NCBI GenBank assembly: GCA_949372755.1
Contig: CASIBO010000002.1
Location: 620,001 to 684,000, forward strand
Source: UBA9926 sp018645765
GTDB taxonomy: Bacteria > Pseudomonadota > Gammaproteobacteria > Pseudomonadales > Azotimanducaceae
Direction of reading: 5' to 3'
Length of the DNA: 64,000 bases
Position numbers and translations under genes: made by a program. Below are positions 1 to 8,975 of the stretch, piece by piece. Numbering within the stretch: position 1 is the stretch's first letter; each line of letters starts with the position of its first letter. The notes beneath the pieces are model-generated. The model did no database searches, had not been told where the DNA came from, and saw nothing but the letters and a program-made list of their open reading frames with translations.

Positions 1-1
1 C

Positions 2-652
2 TTGGTGTTGCCTGGCGCGAGCAATTTAATGGTTGATCCTGCTGAGGGCGATGACGTCAGCGAAGCCGGCGCAGTGTCGTACCGATTACAACTTCAGATG
101 TTAAATCTGAGTATTTTTATGAATCATTACTTACTAATGTCGAGCTTTTTAGTGATCCCGATCATGCTCAGCCAGTTTGGCGTCGCCATTGACGAGCATG
201 CTGTTTATTACTTGTGCATATTGCTGGGTTCCTTTCTGCTGATGTTGCCGTTGGTCATTCGTTGGCGGGGTTCACTTGATATTTTGGTCAAGATCCTGCC
301 GGCAATCGCTGTGATGTTGGTTGGCTTTCTCGTTTTAGCGTGGTCCCCAACGCTCACATTGTTTGTGGTTGCTGTGTTGGTCTTTTTTGTTGGCTTTAAT
401 TATCTCGAAGCGACGCTGCCCGCACTGGTTTCGAAAGTTGCGCCCAGCGCGCGGCGAGGCTCTGCGATGGGGTTTTACTCCTCGAGCCAATTTTTAGGGA
501 TATTTGCCGGTGGTAGTGTCGGTGGAGTGCTCATTGCTCTGACGGATATCACCACTTTGCTGGCGGTTAATGCGGCGCTCCTCATGCTTTGGGCCGGCGT
601 TTTAATGGTGCTGCAGCGGGGATCAAATTCGCCTCGGTCGCCGGCGATGTAA
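2..652 (+). CDS. MFS transporter, C-terminal half (cut by window edge)
   Basis: This is the end of a major facilitator superfamily transporter of the inner membrane. The visible 216 residues hold about five or six hydrophobic helices, matching the second six-helix half of the usual 12. The loop motif APSARRGSAMGFYSSSQ resembles the conserved cytoplasmic loop of drug/sugar MFS carriers. The gene almost certainly begins before base 1; the TTG at base 2 is only the first in-frame codon. An MFS gene just upstream of ssb is usual in pseudomonads and relatives, normally next to uvrA. The substrate cannot be told. Confidence 0.8.
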   Translation: MVLPGASNLMVDPAEGDDVSEAGAVSYRLQLQMLNLSIFMNHYLLMSSFLVIPIMLSQFGVAIDEHAVYYLCILLGSFLLMLPLVIRWRGSLDILVKILPAIAVMLVGFLVLAWSPTLTLFVVAVLVFFVGFNYLEATLPALVSKVAPSARRGSAMGFYSSSQFLGIFAGGSVGGVLIALTDITTLLAVNAALLMLWAGVLMVLQRGSNSPRSPAM

Positions 653-854
653 ACGACAGCGCAAAATCCGCTCTGCCCAATAGCCGATGAAGAGGTTATG
701 ATTTACGGGAAACAGTGGAACCCCATTTAACCAAGGTCGGGTATCGATTGCAGGCGCTGAATCACTTTGATCAAGGTTAAAATTCAAAGCGCGCTGCAAA
801 GTATTCGATAGTCTCTGCAGTTCAAATATTGTTGGTCGAAGTAAGGGAGTCGTT

Positions 855-1349
855 ATGGCACGAGGCATCAATAAAGTAATTATAGTTGGCAATCTGGGCA
901 GAGATCCTGAAACACGGTATTTACCGTCTGGTGGTGCGGTAACCAACGTATCCGTCGCCACCTCTAAAGCTTGGCGTGATCGTGATTCTGGCGAGCAGAA
1001 GGAGCGGACTGAATGGCATCGGGTGGTCTTTTTTAATCGATTGGCTGAAATTGCCAGCGAATACCTAAAGCGTGGTTCCAAAATTTACTTGGAGGGCGAA
1101 CTCCGAACTCGCGAGTGGGAACGAGATGGACAAAAACATTACACAACAGAAATTGTTGCCGATGAAATGCAAATGTTGGACGGCCGGGGCGGTATGGATG
1201 GCGGCAATGGGCAAGGGCCTTCTGGCCCGGGTCCAAGTCAAAGCAGCGGACAAGGAAGCGGTCAGGCCAGTTCAGGAGGCGGGTCTCGAGCCGCGGATGA
1301 TTTTGGTCCACCGCCATCAGATGACTTTGATGATGACATTCCGTTTTAG
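855..1349 (+). CDS. ssb: Single-stranded DNA-binding protein SSB
   Basis: SSB coats single-stranded DNA in replication, recombination and repair and recruits partner proteins through its C-terminal tip. The 164-residue protein has an N-terminal OB fold (about residues 1-110, starting MARGINKVIIVGNLGRDPET), then a glycine/serine/glutamine-rich linker, and ends in the acidic tip DDDIPF, the hallmark partner-binding peptide. Length is close to E. coli SSB. A strong ribosome site (TAAGGGAG) precedes the ATG. About 200 bases separate it from the MFS gene, so it probably has its own promoter, though none is obvious. Confidence 0.98.
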   Translation: MARGINKVIIVGNLGRDPETRYLPSGGAVTNVSVATSKAWRDRDSGEQKERTEWHRVVFFNRLAEIASEYLKRGSKIYLEGELRTREWERDGQKHYTTEIVADEMQMLDGRGGMDGGNGQGPSGPGPSQSSGQGSGQASSGGGSRAADDFGPPPSDDFDDDIPF

Positions 1350-1457
1350 CGAGGCTTAGACCCGTTCGGTCCTCGCGGTTTGGGAGATGGTTTTCAGTAG
1401 GCAATGCAAAACGTCGGTGTGTCGGATCTTGCGAGCGAGTTTGAAGTTGATTAAGTC

Positions 1458-2084
1458 ATGAATCGAGCGATGAAAACGCGGGCGCTCCCGCTATTTCCAA
1501 TTCAAGCCGTTTTGTTCCCCGGGGGTGTTCTGTCGTTGCCGATCATTGAGTCGCGTGATCTGGACACCATTGCTCAGGTTGCAAAGAATGACCAGGCATT
1601 GGGGGTGGTGCTTTCTGAGGACCGTCGGTCGGCGTCGTCGATATTGGGTCGAAGTGCGCCGAATATTGCACGCGTCGGAACCCTCACCCGAATTGAAGAC
1701 TTTGATCAGAATGGACAGGGGCATTTAACCCTAATGATTCGGGCCGAAGGGAAATTTAAGATACTAGATACCTTCGAGAACCCTAACCGAGCGTTGATTG
1801 GCGAAATACTGATGGTGCCGCCGGAGCCTGTTATTGCGACTGGTCCGGAAGATGCGTCCTTGGTCGATGTCCTTGAGCATTTGATGGCGCATCCAGCCGT
1901 TCAATTCAAGGCCAGTCAAGTTGATTATCAAACCTTGTCGAGCCTGGGTGGTCGTTTGGCGGAACTGTTGCCTTTGAGGAATACCGTTCGTCAGCGGATG
2001 CTTGAGATTAATGACCCTGTTACGCGGTTGAGCCACTTAGAGAAAATTTTAGATCAAATGCAGATCGAGTCAGGCAGCCCTTAA
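1458..2084 (+). CDS. LON-domain (Lon N-terminal-like) protein
   Basis: A 208-residue protein consisting of a LON substrate-binding domain without the AAA+ ATPase or protease parts of Lon. The family start is clear: LPLFPIQAVLFPGG followed by LPIIESRDLD, as in the Lon N-terminal domain. Free-standing LON proteins are common in Proteobacteria and their role is not established. It lies between ssb and proA, on the same strand. A second start (ATG at 1473, giving MKTRALPLFP) fits the family equally well; no strong ribosome site decides. Confidence 0.85.
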   Translation: MNRAMKTRALPLFPIQAVLFPGGVLSLPIIESRDLDTIAQVAKNDQALGVVLSEDRRSASSILGRSAPNIARVGTLTRIEDFDQNGQGHLTLMIRAEGKFKILDTFENPNRALIGEILMVPPEPVIATGPEDASLVDVLEHLMAHPAVQFKASQVDYQTLSSLGGRLAELLPLRNTVRQRMLEINDPVTRLSHLEKILDQMQIESGSP

Positions 2085-2158
2085 TCAGGGCCGCCGAGGG
2101 TCATCGAATCAGTTGGGGTAAGCGAGTATAATTTTCAGGTTTGCGGGATAGAAACAAG

Positions 2159-3424
2159 ATGAGTATTCAGCAGGATATCCGCCGGATTGGCGAGAGCGCA
2201 AAACGCGCCGCTTCAGCAGCGCGTAAAGCCAGTACGGCCGATAAAAATACCGCCCTTGCCCGAATTGCCGCAGCGATCAAAGCCTCGGCGGAAGCACTAT
2301 TGCGGGCCAACGCCGAAGATCTTGATCGGGCGCAAACGGCTGGACTGGACACGCCGAGTCTAGATCGGCTGGCGCTAACGCGCGAGGGTATCGATTTGAT
2401 CAGCGAAGGATTGTTGCAGATTCAAGCTTTGCAAGATCCAGTTGGTCAGATTAGTCAGCTCTCTGCTAGGCCAAATGGCCTTGAAATTGGCAAGATGCGC
2501 ACGCCGATCGGGGTTATTGGCATAATTTATGAATCGCGTCCCAATGTCACCATCGATGCTGCGGGCTTATGTATTAAGAGCGGTAATGCTGCGATATTGC
2601 GGGGCGGCTCTGAATGTATCTCGACCAACCGGGCGCTGTTTGAATGTATTCAAAATGGGCTAGAAGACGCTGGGATGGAGGCTGGCTGGATTCAGTTGAT
2701 CCAAACCACCGATCGGGAAGCCGTTGGGGCGTTGCTAGGGCTCGATGACTTGGTCGATCTCATTATTCCGAGGGGCGGCAAGGGGCTCATTGAGCGGGTT
2801 AGCCGCGAAACCAGGATTCCAATTCTGAAGCATTTAGATGGCAATTGTCATCTGTTTGTCCATGAGGATGCGGACCTTGCTATGGCGCAATCGCTTGTTT
2901 TAAACGGGAAAACGCAACGTTATGCTGTTTGTAACGCGCTGGAAACAGTGTTGTTACATCGGGCCTTACCTCAGGCCTTTCTGAATGAGTTGATGTCGGC
3001 TCTGCAAGCGGAAGGGGTGGAGATTAGAGTCTGTGAGGATACGCGAGCGCGGCTTGCTGCACCTGAGAAGGTTCGGCTTGCCGAGACATCAGATTGGTCT
3101 AGCGAGTATCTTGCACCAATCCTTGCAGTCAAAACCTGTGACGGTGTGGATGACGCGATTCGGCATATCAATCAATATGGCTCGAACCATACGGACGTGA
3201 TCGTTACCGCGGGATTGAGTGCCGCGCAGCAGTTCCTGCGAGAGGTCGATTCGAGTTCGGTGATGGTCAATGCGTCTTCACGTTTTGCCGATGGATTTGA
3301 ATATGGTCTTGGCGCCGAAATCGGCATTTCGACGGATAAGCTGCATGCGCGGGGCCCAGTTGGTCTCGAAGGTTTAACCAGCGAGAAATTCGTTGTAATG
3401 GGCACAGGGCAAATTCGTCAATGA
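2159..3424 (+). CDS. proA: Gamma-glutamyl phosphate reductase (proline synthesis)
   Basis: ProA reduces gamma-glutamyl phosphate to glutamate-5-semialdehyde with NADPH, the second step of proline synthesis. The 421-residue protein belongs to the aldehyde dehydrogenase fold. Catalytic Cys258 lies in KTQRYAVCNALET, and RPNVTIDAAGLCIKSGNA is the typical cofactor-side region. I choose the ATG at 2159 (MSIQQDIRRIGE) over an upstream in-frame TTG at 2141 because it gives the usual length of about 417-421. Its stop overlaps nadD by four bases (ATGA), so the two are translationally coupled. Confidence 0.97.
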   Translation: MSIQQDIRRIGESAKRAASAARKASTADKNTALARIAAAIKASAEALLRANAEDLDRAQTAGLDTPSLDRLALTREGIDLISEGLLQIQALQDPVGQISQLSARPNGLEIGKMRTPIGVIGIIYESRPNVTIDAAGLCIKSGNAAILRGGSECISTNRALFECIQNGLEDAGMEAGWIQLIQTTDREAVGALLGLDDLVDLIIPRGGKGLIERVSRETRIPILKHLDGNCHLFVHEDADLAMAQSLVLNGKTQRYAVCNALETVLLHRALPQAFLNELMSALQAEGVEIRVCEDTRARLAAPEKVRLAETSDWSSEYLAPILAVKTCDGVDDAIRHINQYGSNHTDVIVTAGLSAAQQFLREVDSSSVMVNASSRFADGFEYGLGAEIGISTDKLHARGPVGLEGLTSEKFVVMGTGQIRQ

Positions 3425-4068
3425 ATGATGGACGCTTGGACCTTGCGATTCTAGGGGGTACTTTTGATCCGGTGCATGCCGGACACCTCCAAATCGCAAG
3501 GGTTGTATCTGATTTGTTGTCAGCCAAAGTTTGCTGTGTCCCAAGCAATATACCGCCTCACAAGTCCTCAACCATGGCAACGCCAGAGCAACGGGTAGCT
3601 ATGCTTCGCTTGGCTGTGTCGGAACACCCTGAACTCTATGTCGATGATTTGGAGCTCAAGCGAGGCGATCGATCCTTTACGCTGGAGACGTTGCAAATTT
3701 TTCGGCGCCGTTTAGGGCCATCGCCTCGGCTTTATTTCATCTTGGGGATGGATGCCTATCTGAATCTCCCAAGCTGGTTGGGTTGGCAGCAGCTGCTGGA
3801 TTATGTTCATTTGGTCGTTTGTCGTCGTGAAACGGATCAGGTGTCTGCACCGCCTCTGCTGGCGCTTGAAACATCGCATCAAGTGCAGACGGCGGGTATG
3901 CTGAAGTCAAAAGCGCACGGCGGGCTGTTTTTTGTGGATAATACGGCGCTTCCTGTCTCGTCAACCGAGATTCGGAAACGGATAAAAAATAAAGACGATC
4001 CCTCAGCGTTTTTAGACCCAGGGGTCTACGCTTATATTCTCCAAGAGCAGCTGTATGCTGCTTCTTAA
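3421..4068 (+). CDS. nadD: Nicotinate-nucleotide adenylyltransferase
   Basis: NadD joins ATP and nicotinate mononucleotide to make deamido-NAD, a late step of NAD synthesis. The 215-residue protein has the nucleotidyltransferase signature GGTFDPVHAGHL at residues 12-23 with the HxGH-type ATP site, and the C-terminal SSTEIRKRI motif that closes the active site. It starts inside the proA stop (ATGA overlap) and is followed by rsfS 18 bases on. The proA-nadD-rsfS-rlmH order is standard in pseudomonads. Confidence 0.97.
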   Translation: MNDGRLDLAILGGTFDPVHAGHLQIARVVSDLLSAKVCCVPSNIPPHKSSTMATPEQRVAMLRLAVSEHPELYVDDLELKRGDRSFTLETLQIFRRRLGPSPRLYFILGMDAYLNLPSWLGWQQLLDYVHLVVCRRETDQVSAPPLLALETSHQVQTAGMLKSKAHGGLFFVDNTALPVSSTEIRKRIKNKDDPSAFLDPGVYAYILQEQLYAAS

Positions 4069-4086
4069 TCAACCCGGATACCAAAG

Positions 4087-4440
4087 ATGAATACAGATGC
4101 ATTGACGCAATTAGTAATCTCGGCGCTTGACGATGTAAAGGGTCAAGACATCACCGTGCTCGATGTACGGGAACAGACCGACATTACCGATACCATGGTG
4201 GTTGCGACAGGCCAGTCTGCGCGGCAAGTCAAGGCGTTGGCAGCAAATGTCGTGGAAAGTGCGAAGCATGCTGGGGAGATGCCCCTGGGGGTTGAGGGGG
4301 AAGATGAGGGGGCATGGGTCTTGGTAGACCTTGCAGATGTCATTGTGCATGTGATGTTGCAGGAGGTCCGGGATCAGTATGATCTTGAAAGCCTGTGGAG
4401 CATCTCCTTCAACCGTTCAGAGGAAGACATCACGTTGTGA
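4087..4440 (+). CDS. rsfS: Ribosomal silencing factor RsfS
   Basis: RsfS binds ribosomal protein L14 and blocks joining of the 30S and 50S subunits when nutrients are short. The 117-residue protein shows the family core: VLDVREQTDITDTMVVATG, the VEGEDEGAWVLVDLADVIVH block, and the QEVRDQYDLESLW tail. Length is close to E. coli RsfS (105). Its stop overlaps the GTG start of rlmH by four bases (GTGA), so both are made together. Confidence 0.95.
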   Translation: MNTDALTQLVISALDDVKGQDITVLDVREQTDITDTMVVATGQSARQVKALAANVVESAKHAGEMPLGVEGEDEGAWVLVDLADVIVHVMLQEVRDQYDLESLWSISFNRSEEDITL

Positions 4441-4904
4441 AAATGGAGCTGATCGCCTCAGGGAAGCAGCCGCCAGACTGGGTGACGAATGGGTTTAATG
4501 AGTACCAGAGAAGACTGCCGCCGGAGTGCGCGCTTATCTTGACCGAATGTAATACAGCCAAACGCATAAAAGGCGGGCGCGCAGCGGATTATCAAGCCGC
4601 CGAAGAGCAGATTTTAATGCGGCAAATCAAAGCCGGTAGTTTTGTCGTAGCCCTGGATAAGTCGGGTCGGCAGGTTTCGACAGAAGACCTTTCAAGCCGA
4701 TTGGCAGGCTGGTTAATAAACTATCCGAAAGTGCAATTCTTGATTGGTGGCCCGGATGGGTTGTCTCAAAATTGTCTCGCTCGAGCTGATTGGGTGCTGA
4801 GCCTTTCGGCACTGACCTTCCCGCATTTCATGGTTCGGGTCATGATGGCTGAACAGCTCTATCGAGCCTGGTCAATCTTGAAAAATCATCCCTACCACAA
4901 GTAA
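4437..4904 (+). CDS. rlmH: 23S rRNA pseudouridine-1915 N3-methyltransferase
   Basis: RlmH is a SPOUT methyltransferase that methylates pseudouridine 1915 of 23S rRNA on assembled ribosomes. I choose the GTG at 4437: it gives 155 residues, exactly the E. coli length, and the N-terminus V-K-M-E-L-I-A aligns with the family. The longer frame from 4395 would extend back into rsfS. Visible motifs are FLIGGPDGLS (SAM-binding knot), LSLSALTFPH, and the C-terminal RAWSILKNHPYHK. It overlaps rsfS by four bases and leads straight into mrdA. Confidence 0.96.
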   Translation: MKMELIASGKQPPDWVTNGFNEYQRRLPPECALILTECNTAKRIKGGRAADYQAAEEQILMRQIKAGSFVVALDKSGRQVSTEDLSSRLAGWLINYPKVQFLIGGPDGLSQNCLARADWVLSLSALTFPHFMVRVMMAEQLYRAWSILKNHPYHK

Positions 4905-4906
4905 CG

Positions 4907-6814
4907 ATGCGCGAAGCCCTAGCCCTAAAAGATCATCGCAGCGAAAGCCAGATCTATGTTGAGCGAGCGGCAACGGGCGCTGGCGTGGTGCTTGTGCTCT
5001 TTAGCCTGCTCATCTTTCGAGTGGGGTACCTTCAAAGCGTTCAATACTCAGACTCTGTGGCGCGCTCGGAAAAAAACAGGGTGCAGGTTGTCGCTCGACC
5101 CCCTGTTCGCGGTTTGATTCTGGATCGTCAGGGCGTTTTGCTTGCGGAGAATCGACCCTCGAGAAATCTTGAGGTGATACCCGAGCAAATCGTGAATATG
5201 CAGGACACGCTCCTCGACTTAGCGTCTGTGCTTGAGATGAGTGAGGCGGAAACGGCTCGGTTTCGTCGACTCAGTGGTCGCACAACGAGACGGTTTGAAT
5301 CCGCCCCTGTATTGTTCGACCTGTCTGATGAACAGGTGGCGCGGTTCGAGGCGAATCGATTTCGGTTTCCAGGTATATCGGTGCAAGCCAAACTGGTTCG
5401 AAATTACCCGCAGGGCGCTCTAATGGCTCATGCAGTCGGCTCCGTTCGCAGGATTAATGATCAGGATACCGTTTCGCTGAACGCAACCGCCTATGCCTCA
5501 ACAGATCATATTGGGAAGTTAGGGGTTGAGCGGTTTTATGAAACCGAATTGCTTGGTCAGGTTGGGTATGATCGAGTAGAGGTTAATGCACGGGGCCGTA
5601 TGATGCGCGTCTTAGATGGCGTGAAACCGATCAATGGTCAGAATCTGTCTCTGTATTTGGATGCCGGTCTACAAGCCGCCGCAGACCGTGCGCTTGACGG
5701 TCGGCGCGGAGCGGTTGTTGCGATTGACCCGAAAACCGGCGGTATCTTGGCGCTGCTCAGCCGTCCTGCTTATGATCCAAACTTATTTGTTCAGGGCATA
5801 TCTCACCGGAACTACAATGCGTTGCGAACCTCCATCGATGCGCCGTTGTTCAATCGGGCGATCCAAGGCCAATATCAACCGGGATCAACCCTCAAACCCT
5901 TTATCGGTCTGATTGCATTAGGGAGTTCAACCATTACGGTGTCCGATAGCATCGAGGATCCAGGATGGTATCAGCTGCCGGGCAATGAACGGCTTTATCG
6001 TGATTGGAACTGGACCAAAACCAATGACGGTGGACACGGTCACGTCAATATCGAAAAAGCCCTTTATCGGTCCTGTAATGTTTATTTCTATGATCTTGCG
6101 GTGCGGCTTGGCATCGATCGACTCTCGCAGGATCTAAAGCAGTTTGGCTTTGGACAAGTCTCTGTTTTGGATTTGCCTGATGCCGATGCAGGCTTGTTGC
6201 CGAGTCGTGCATGGAAGCGCGCCAGTCGGAATTTGCCCTGGTATCCGGGCGACACCGTCAATCTTGGAATTGGGCATGGTGATATTTTGGTCACACCGCT
6301 GCAGATGGCATCAGCGGTTGCGGCTTTGGCGAATCGGGGTCGCTGGGTTGCGCCGCGAATGGCACAAAATCAGCCGCTTGAAGCACTTGCGCGTGCTCAA
6401 CCCTCGGGTGCGGGTCAGTTACCGGAACATGTTTGGGCGCCCATTATCGGTGGTATGGAAAAAGTGGTTCATCGAGGCAATCAAGTTTATGGCGAAAACG
6501 GGACTGCCTGGTCGTATATTGGTCGAGATATTGAATACCGAATGGCGGGCAAATCAGGGACAGCGCAGGTGGTCGCCATTGAACAAGGTGAGGTCTACGA
6601 GGCAGCTATGATTGAGGAACGAAAGCGTAAGCATGCCTGGTTTATTGCGTTTGCACCCATCGAGGACCCAAAGATCGCCCTTGCTGTTTTGCTTGAAAAT
6701 GGGGGTGGCGGCAGTGAATACGCCGCGCCAGTTGCTCGGGAGATTATTGACTATTATCTTTTGGAGGGTGCTGGCCGGCAGGTGCCGAACGTCGAGATGG
6801 TCAGCCGTCAATGA
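4907..6814 (+). CDS. mrdA: Penicillin-binding protein 2 (elongasome transpeptidase)
   Basis: PBP2 cross-links peptidoglycan during cell elongation, working with RodA. The 635-residue protein has one N-terminal membrane helix (about residues 24-45), a PBP dimerisation domain, and a transpeptidase domain. All three active-site motifs are visible: SxxK in PGSTLKPFIG, SxN in YRSCNVYF, and KSGTAQ as the KTG box. ATG lies two bases after the rlmH stop. It overlaps rodA by four bases (ATGA), as expected for a pair acting as one complex. Confidence 0.97.
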   Translation: MREALALKDHRSESQIYVERAATGAGVVLVLFSLLIFRVGYLQSVQYSDSVARSEKNRVQVVARPPVRGLILDRQGVLLAENRPSRNLEVIPEQIVNMQDTLLDLASVLEMSEAETARFRRLSGRTTRRFESAPVLFDLSDEQVARFEANRFRFPGISVQAKLVRNYPQGALMAHAVGSVRRINDQDTVSLNATAYASTDHIGKLGVERFYETELLGQVGYDRVEVNARGRMMRVLDGVKPINGQNLSLYLDAGLQAAADRALDGRRGAVVAIDPKTGGILALLSRPAYDPNLFVQGISHRNYNALRTSIDAPLFNRAIQGQYQPGSTLKPFIGLIALGSSTITVSDSIEDPGWYQLPGNERLYRDWNWTKTNDGGHGHVNIEKALYRSCNVYFYDLAVRLGIDRLSQDLKQFGFGQVSVLDLPDADAGLLPSRAWKRASRNLPWYPGDTVNLGIGHGDILVTPLQMASAVAALANRGRWVAPRMAQNQPLEALARAQPSGAGQLPEHVWAPIIGGMEKVVHRGNQVYGENGTAWSYIGRDIEYRMAGKSGTAQVVAIEQGEVYEAAMIEERKRKHAWFIAFAPIEDPKIALAVLLENGGGGSEYAAPVAREIIDYYLLEGAGRQVPNVEMVSRQ

Positions 6815-7953
6815 GCGGCGACTTTGTCCGTCGACTACCGGGCGGGGGCCCGAGTTTTCGAAATCATCGCGGTGAGTTTACTTGGTTTAATCTTGATCCT
6901 TGGCTCATGCTGATCCTGTTATCGATTGTGAGTTTTGGTCTGGTCGTGCTTCATAGCGCCTCGGATGGCAACTGGGTGGTCGTTGAGGCGCAGTTGGTGC
7001 GGCTGGGCTTGGGGTTTGGCTTAATGGTCATGATCGCCCAGATCCCGCCGTATTTTTTGCTGAGAGCGGCGCCGTTGTTGTATGGGTTGGGTCTTATTTT
7101 ATTGCTCCTCATCTATCCCTTTGGAACCGAAGTGAATGGCTCTCGGCGATGGCTCAGAGTGCCTGGGGTTGTAAACTTTCAGCCGTCTGAGCTGATGAAG
7201 CTTTTCCTGCCGATGGTTTTAGCCTGGTATTTTCATGACCGGCACCTGCCGCCAGGGCTCAAACCGGTGGTGGTGAGTTGTTTATTGCTGTTGCTGCCGG
7301 CGGGCCTAATTATCGTTCAACCGGATTTGGGCACGGGTTTGATGATCGCAACTTCAGGCTTTCTCGTTTTAATCTTAGCGGGGCTACCCTGGCGCTATAT
7401 GCTGCGCGGGAGTGCCTTGGTGCTGGCCTCGGCGCCGGCCCTTTGGTTTGTTATTAAAGACTATCAGCGGGGCAGAATCTTGACGATGTTTGATCCCGAG
7501 CGAGACCCATTGGGGGCCGGCTGGAACATCATTCAATCAAAAATTGCGATCGGCTCAGGGGGCTTTAGTGGTAAGGGGTTGTTGAATGGGACCCAATCAC
7601 ACTTGGACTTTCTGCCTGAAAGCAGCACAGATTTTATCATCGCAGTGCTCGCTGAAGAGTTGGGGTTTTTAGGGGTTGTGTCGTTGCTTGTGCTGTACGG
7701 TCTTTTTATTTTAAGGGGGCTCATGATGTCGCTCAACGCCCAAGACACGTTCGGTCGTCTCCTGTGCGGCAGTATTACCTTTACCTTTTCGGTTTATGTC
7801 TTCGTGAATATTGGCATGGTCTCGGGTATCCTTCCCGTAGTGGGCGTGCCGCTGCCACTGGTAAGCTATGGCGGGACCGCTTTGCTGACACTGTTCGCCG
7901 GTTTTGGTTTGATGATGTCAATTCATAGCCATCGCCGAATTACGTTACTTTGA
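6811..7953 (+). CDS. rodA: Peptidoglycan glycosyltransferase RodA
   Basis: RodA is the SEDS-family glycosyltransferase that polymerises lipid II for rod-shaped growth, paired with PBP2. The 380-residue protein is almost wholly hydrophobic with about ten membrane helices. Family marks include NFQPSELMKLFLPMVLAWY, IIVQPDLGTGLMI, FLPESSTDFIIAVLAEELGF and the ending VGVPLPLVSYGGTALL. It starts within the mrdA stop codon and ends 17 bases before mltB, so the elongation genes form one operon. Confidence 0.97.
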   Translation: MSGDFVRRLPGGGPSFRNHRGEFTWFNLDPWLMLILLSIVSFGLVVLHSASDGNWVVVEAQLVRLGLGFGLMVMIAQIPPYFLLRAAPLLYGLGLILLLLIYPFGTEVNGSRRWLRVPGVVNFQPSELMKLFLPMVLAWYFHDRHLPPGLKPVVVSCLLLLLPAGLIIVQPDLGTGLMIATSGFLVLILAGLPWRYMLRGSALVLASAPALWFVIKDYQRGRILTMFDPERDPLGAGWNIIQSKIAIGSGGFSGKGLLNGTQSHLDFLPESSTDFIIAVLAEELGFLGVVSLLVLYGLFILRGLMMSLNAQDTFGRLLCGSITFTFSVYVFVNIGMVSGILPVVGVPLPLVSYGGTALLTLFAGFGLMMSIHSHRRITLL

Positions 7954-7970
7954 ATTAGGATTTACCGGGT

Positions 7971-8975
7971 ATGGGCGTTCGTATGACTCAACAGTTTGGC
8001 CTCATGGCGGTACTTGCCGCGCTTTTTGTCGCATTGTCAGCACCGCTCAAGGCTGATTACGCTGACCGTCCAGAAGTGCTTGCGTTTATTTCAGAGCTCA
8101 CCGACACCGATGGGTTTGAACGCGCCGAGCTCCTCGGTGCTTTCGAGGAGGCGACCTACAAGCAGTCAATTATTGATGCCATTTCAAGGCCTGCTGAACG
8201 GGTGATGACCTGGGCAACTTACCAAGATATTTTCCTAACCAAGGCCCGGGTCGAACAGGGTATCGCCTTTGAGCAACAGCACCGAGACAGCTTTGATCGG
8301 GCAGAGGCAGAATGGGGGGTTGATCGTTGGGTTATGCTCGCGATTTTAGGGGTTGAGACGTCTTACGGTCGAAACAAGGGGCGTTATCGCGTGATCGATG
8401 CGCTGTCAACGCTTGCCTTTGATTATCCTCCTCGTTCCGGATTCTTCCGGAAAGAATTGCGGGAACTGTTTTTGCTGGCGCGTGAGCAACAAAAGCCCGT
8501 TACAGGCTTGCTAGGATCCTATGCGGGCGCGATGGGGTATGGTCAATTTATTCCCAGTAGTTATCGGGCGTATGCGGTTGACTTTAATGATGATGCCTTT
8601 ACCGATATCTGGAATGAGCCAGTGGATGCAATCGCCAGCATTGCAAACTATCTGGCCGTTCACGGTTGGCAAAAAAACGGGCCCATTCTTGCGCCGATGA
8701 CGTCAAAAGCGGCGCTGCCGATTGAATTTTTCAATCAGCAGTTAAAACCTGCTCTGACAGCTCAGGAGCTTATCGATGCGGGCGTTGCGCTCGATGAAAC
8801 CTTGCTTGACTGGCCGGGGTTAAAGGCGGCGCCTTTACATTACGAGGGTAAGGCTGGGGCAGAAACCTGGCTTGGTTTTCAGAATTTTTATGCCATCACG
8901 CGCTACAACCGGAGTCGGCTTTACGCGATGGCCGTGTTCCAGTTGAGCGAGCGCCTGAAGGCCGCGGCATTATGA
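7971..8975 (+). CDS. mltB: Lytic murein transglycosylase B
   Basis: MltB cleaves glycan strands of peptidoglycan to give 1,6-anhydro-muramyl ends. The 334-residue protein has an N-terminal signal segment (cleavage likely after LKA near residue 28). It lacks the lipobox cysteine of E. coli MltB, so it looks soluble and periplasmic. The catalytic glutamate is Glu129 in LAILGVETSYGRN. The family block GYGQFIPSSYRAYAVDF is also present. ATG at 7971 is used; 7983 is possible. It overlaps rlpA by four bases. Confidence 0.93.
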   Translation: MGVRMTQQFGLMAVLAALFVALSAPLKADYADRPEVLAFISELTDTDGFERAELLGAFEEATYKQSIIDAISRPAERVMTWATYQDIFLTKARVEQGIAFEQQHRDSFDRAEAEWGVDRWVMLAILGVETSYGRNKGRYRVIDALSTLAFDYPPRSGFFRKELRELFLLAREQQKPVTGLLGSYAGAMGYGQFIPSSYRAYAVDFNDDAFTDIWNEPVDAIASIANYLAVHGWQKNGPILAPMTSKAALPIEFFNQQLKPALTAQELIDAGVALDETLLDWPGLKAAPLHYEGKAGAETWLGFQNFYAITRYNRSRLYAMAVFQLSERLKAAAL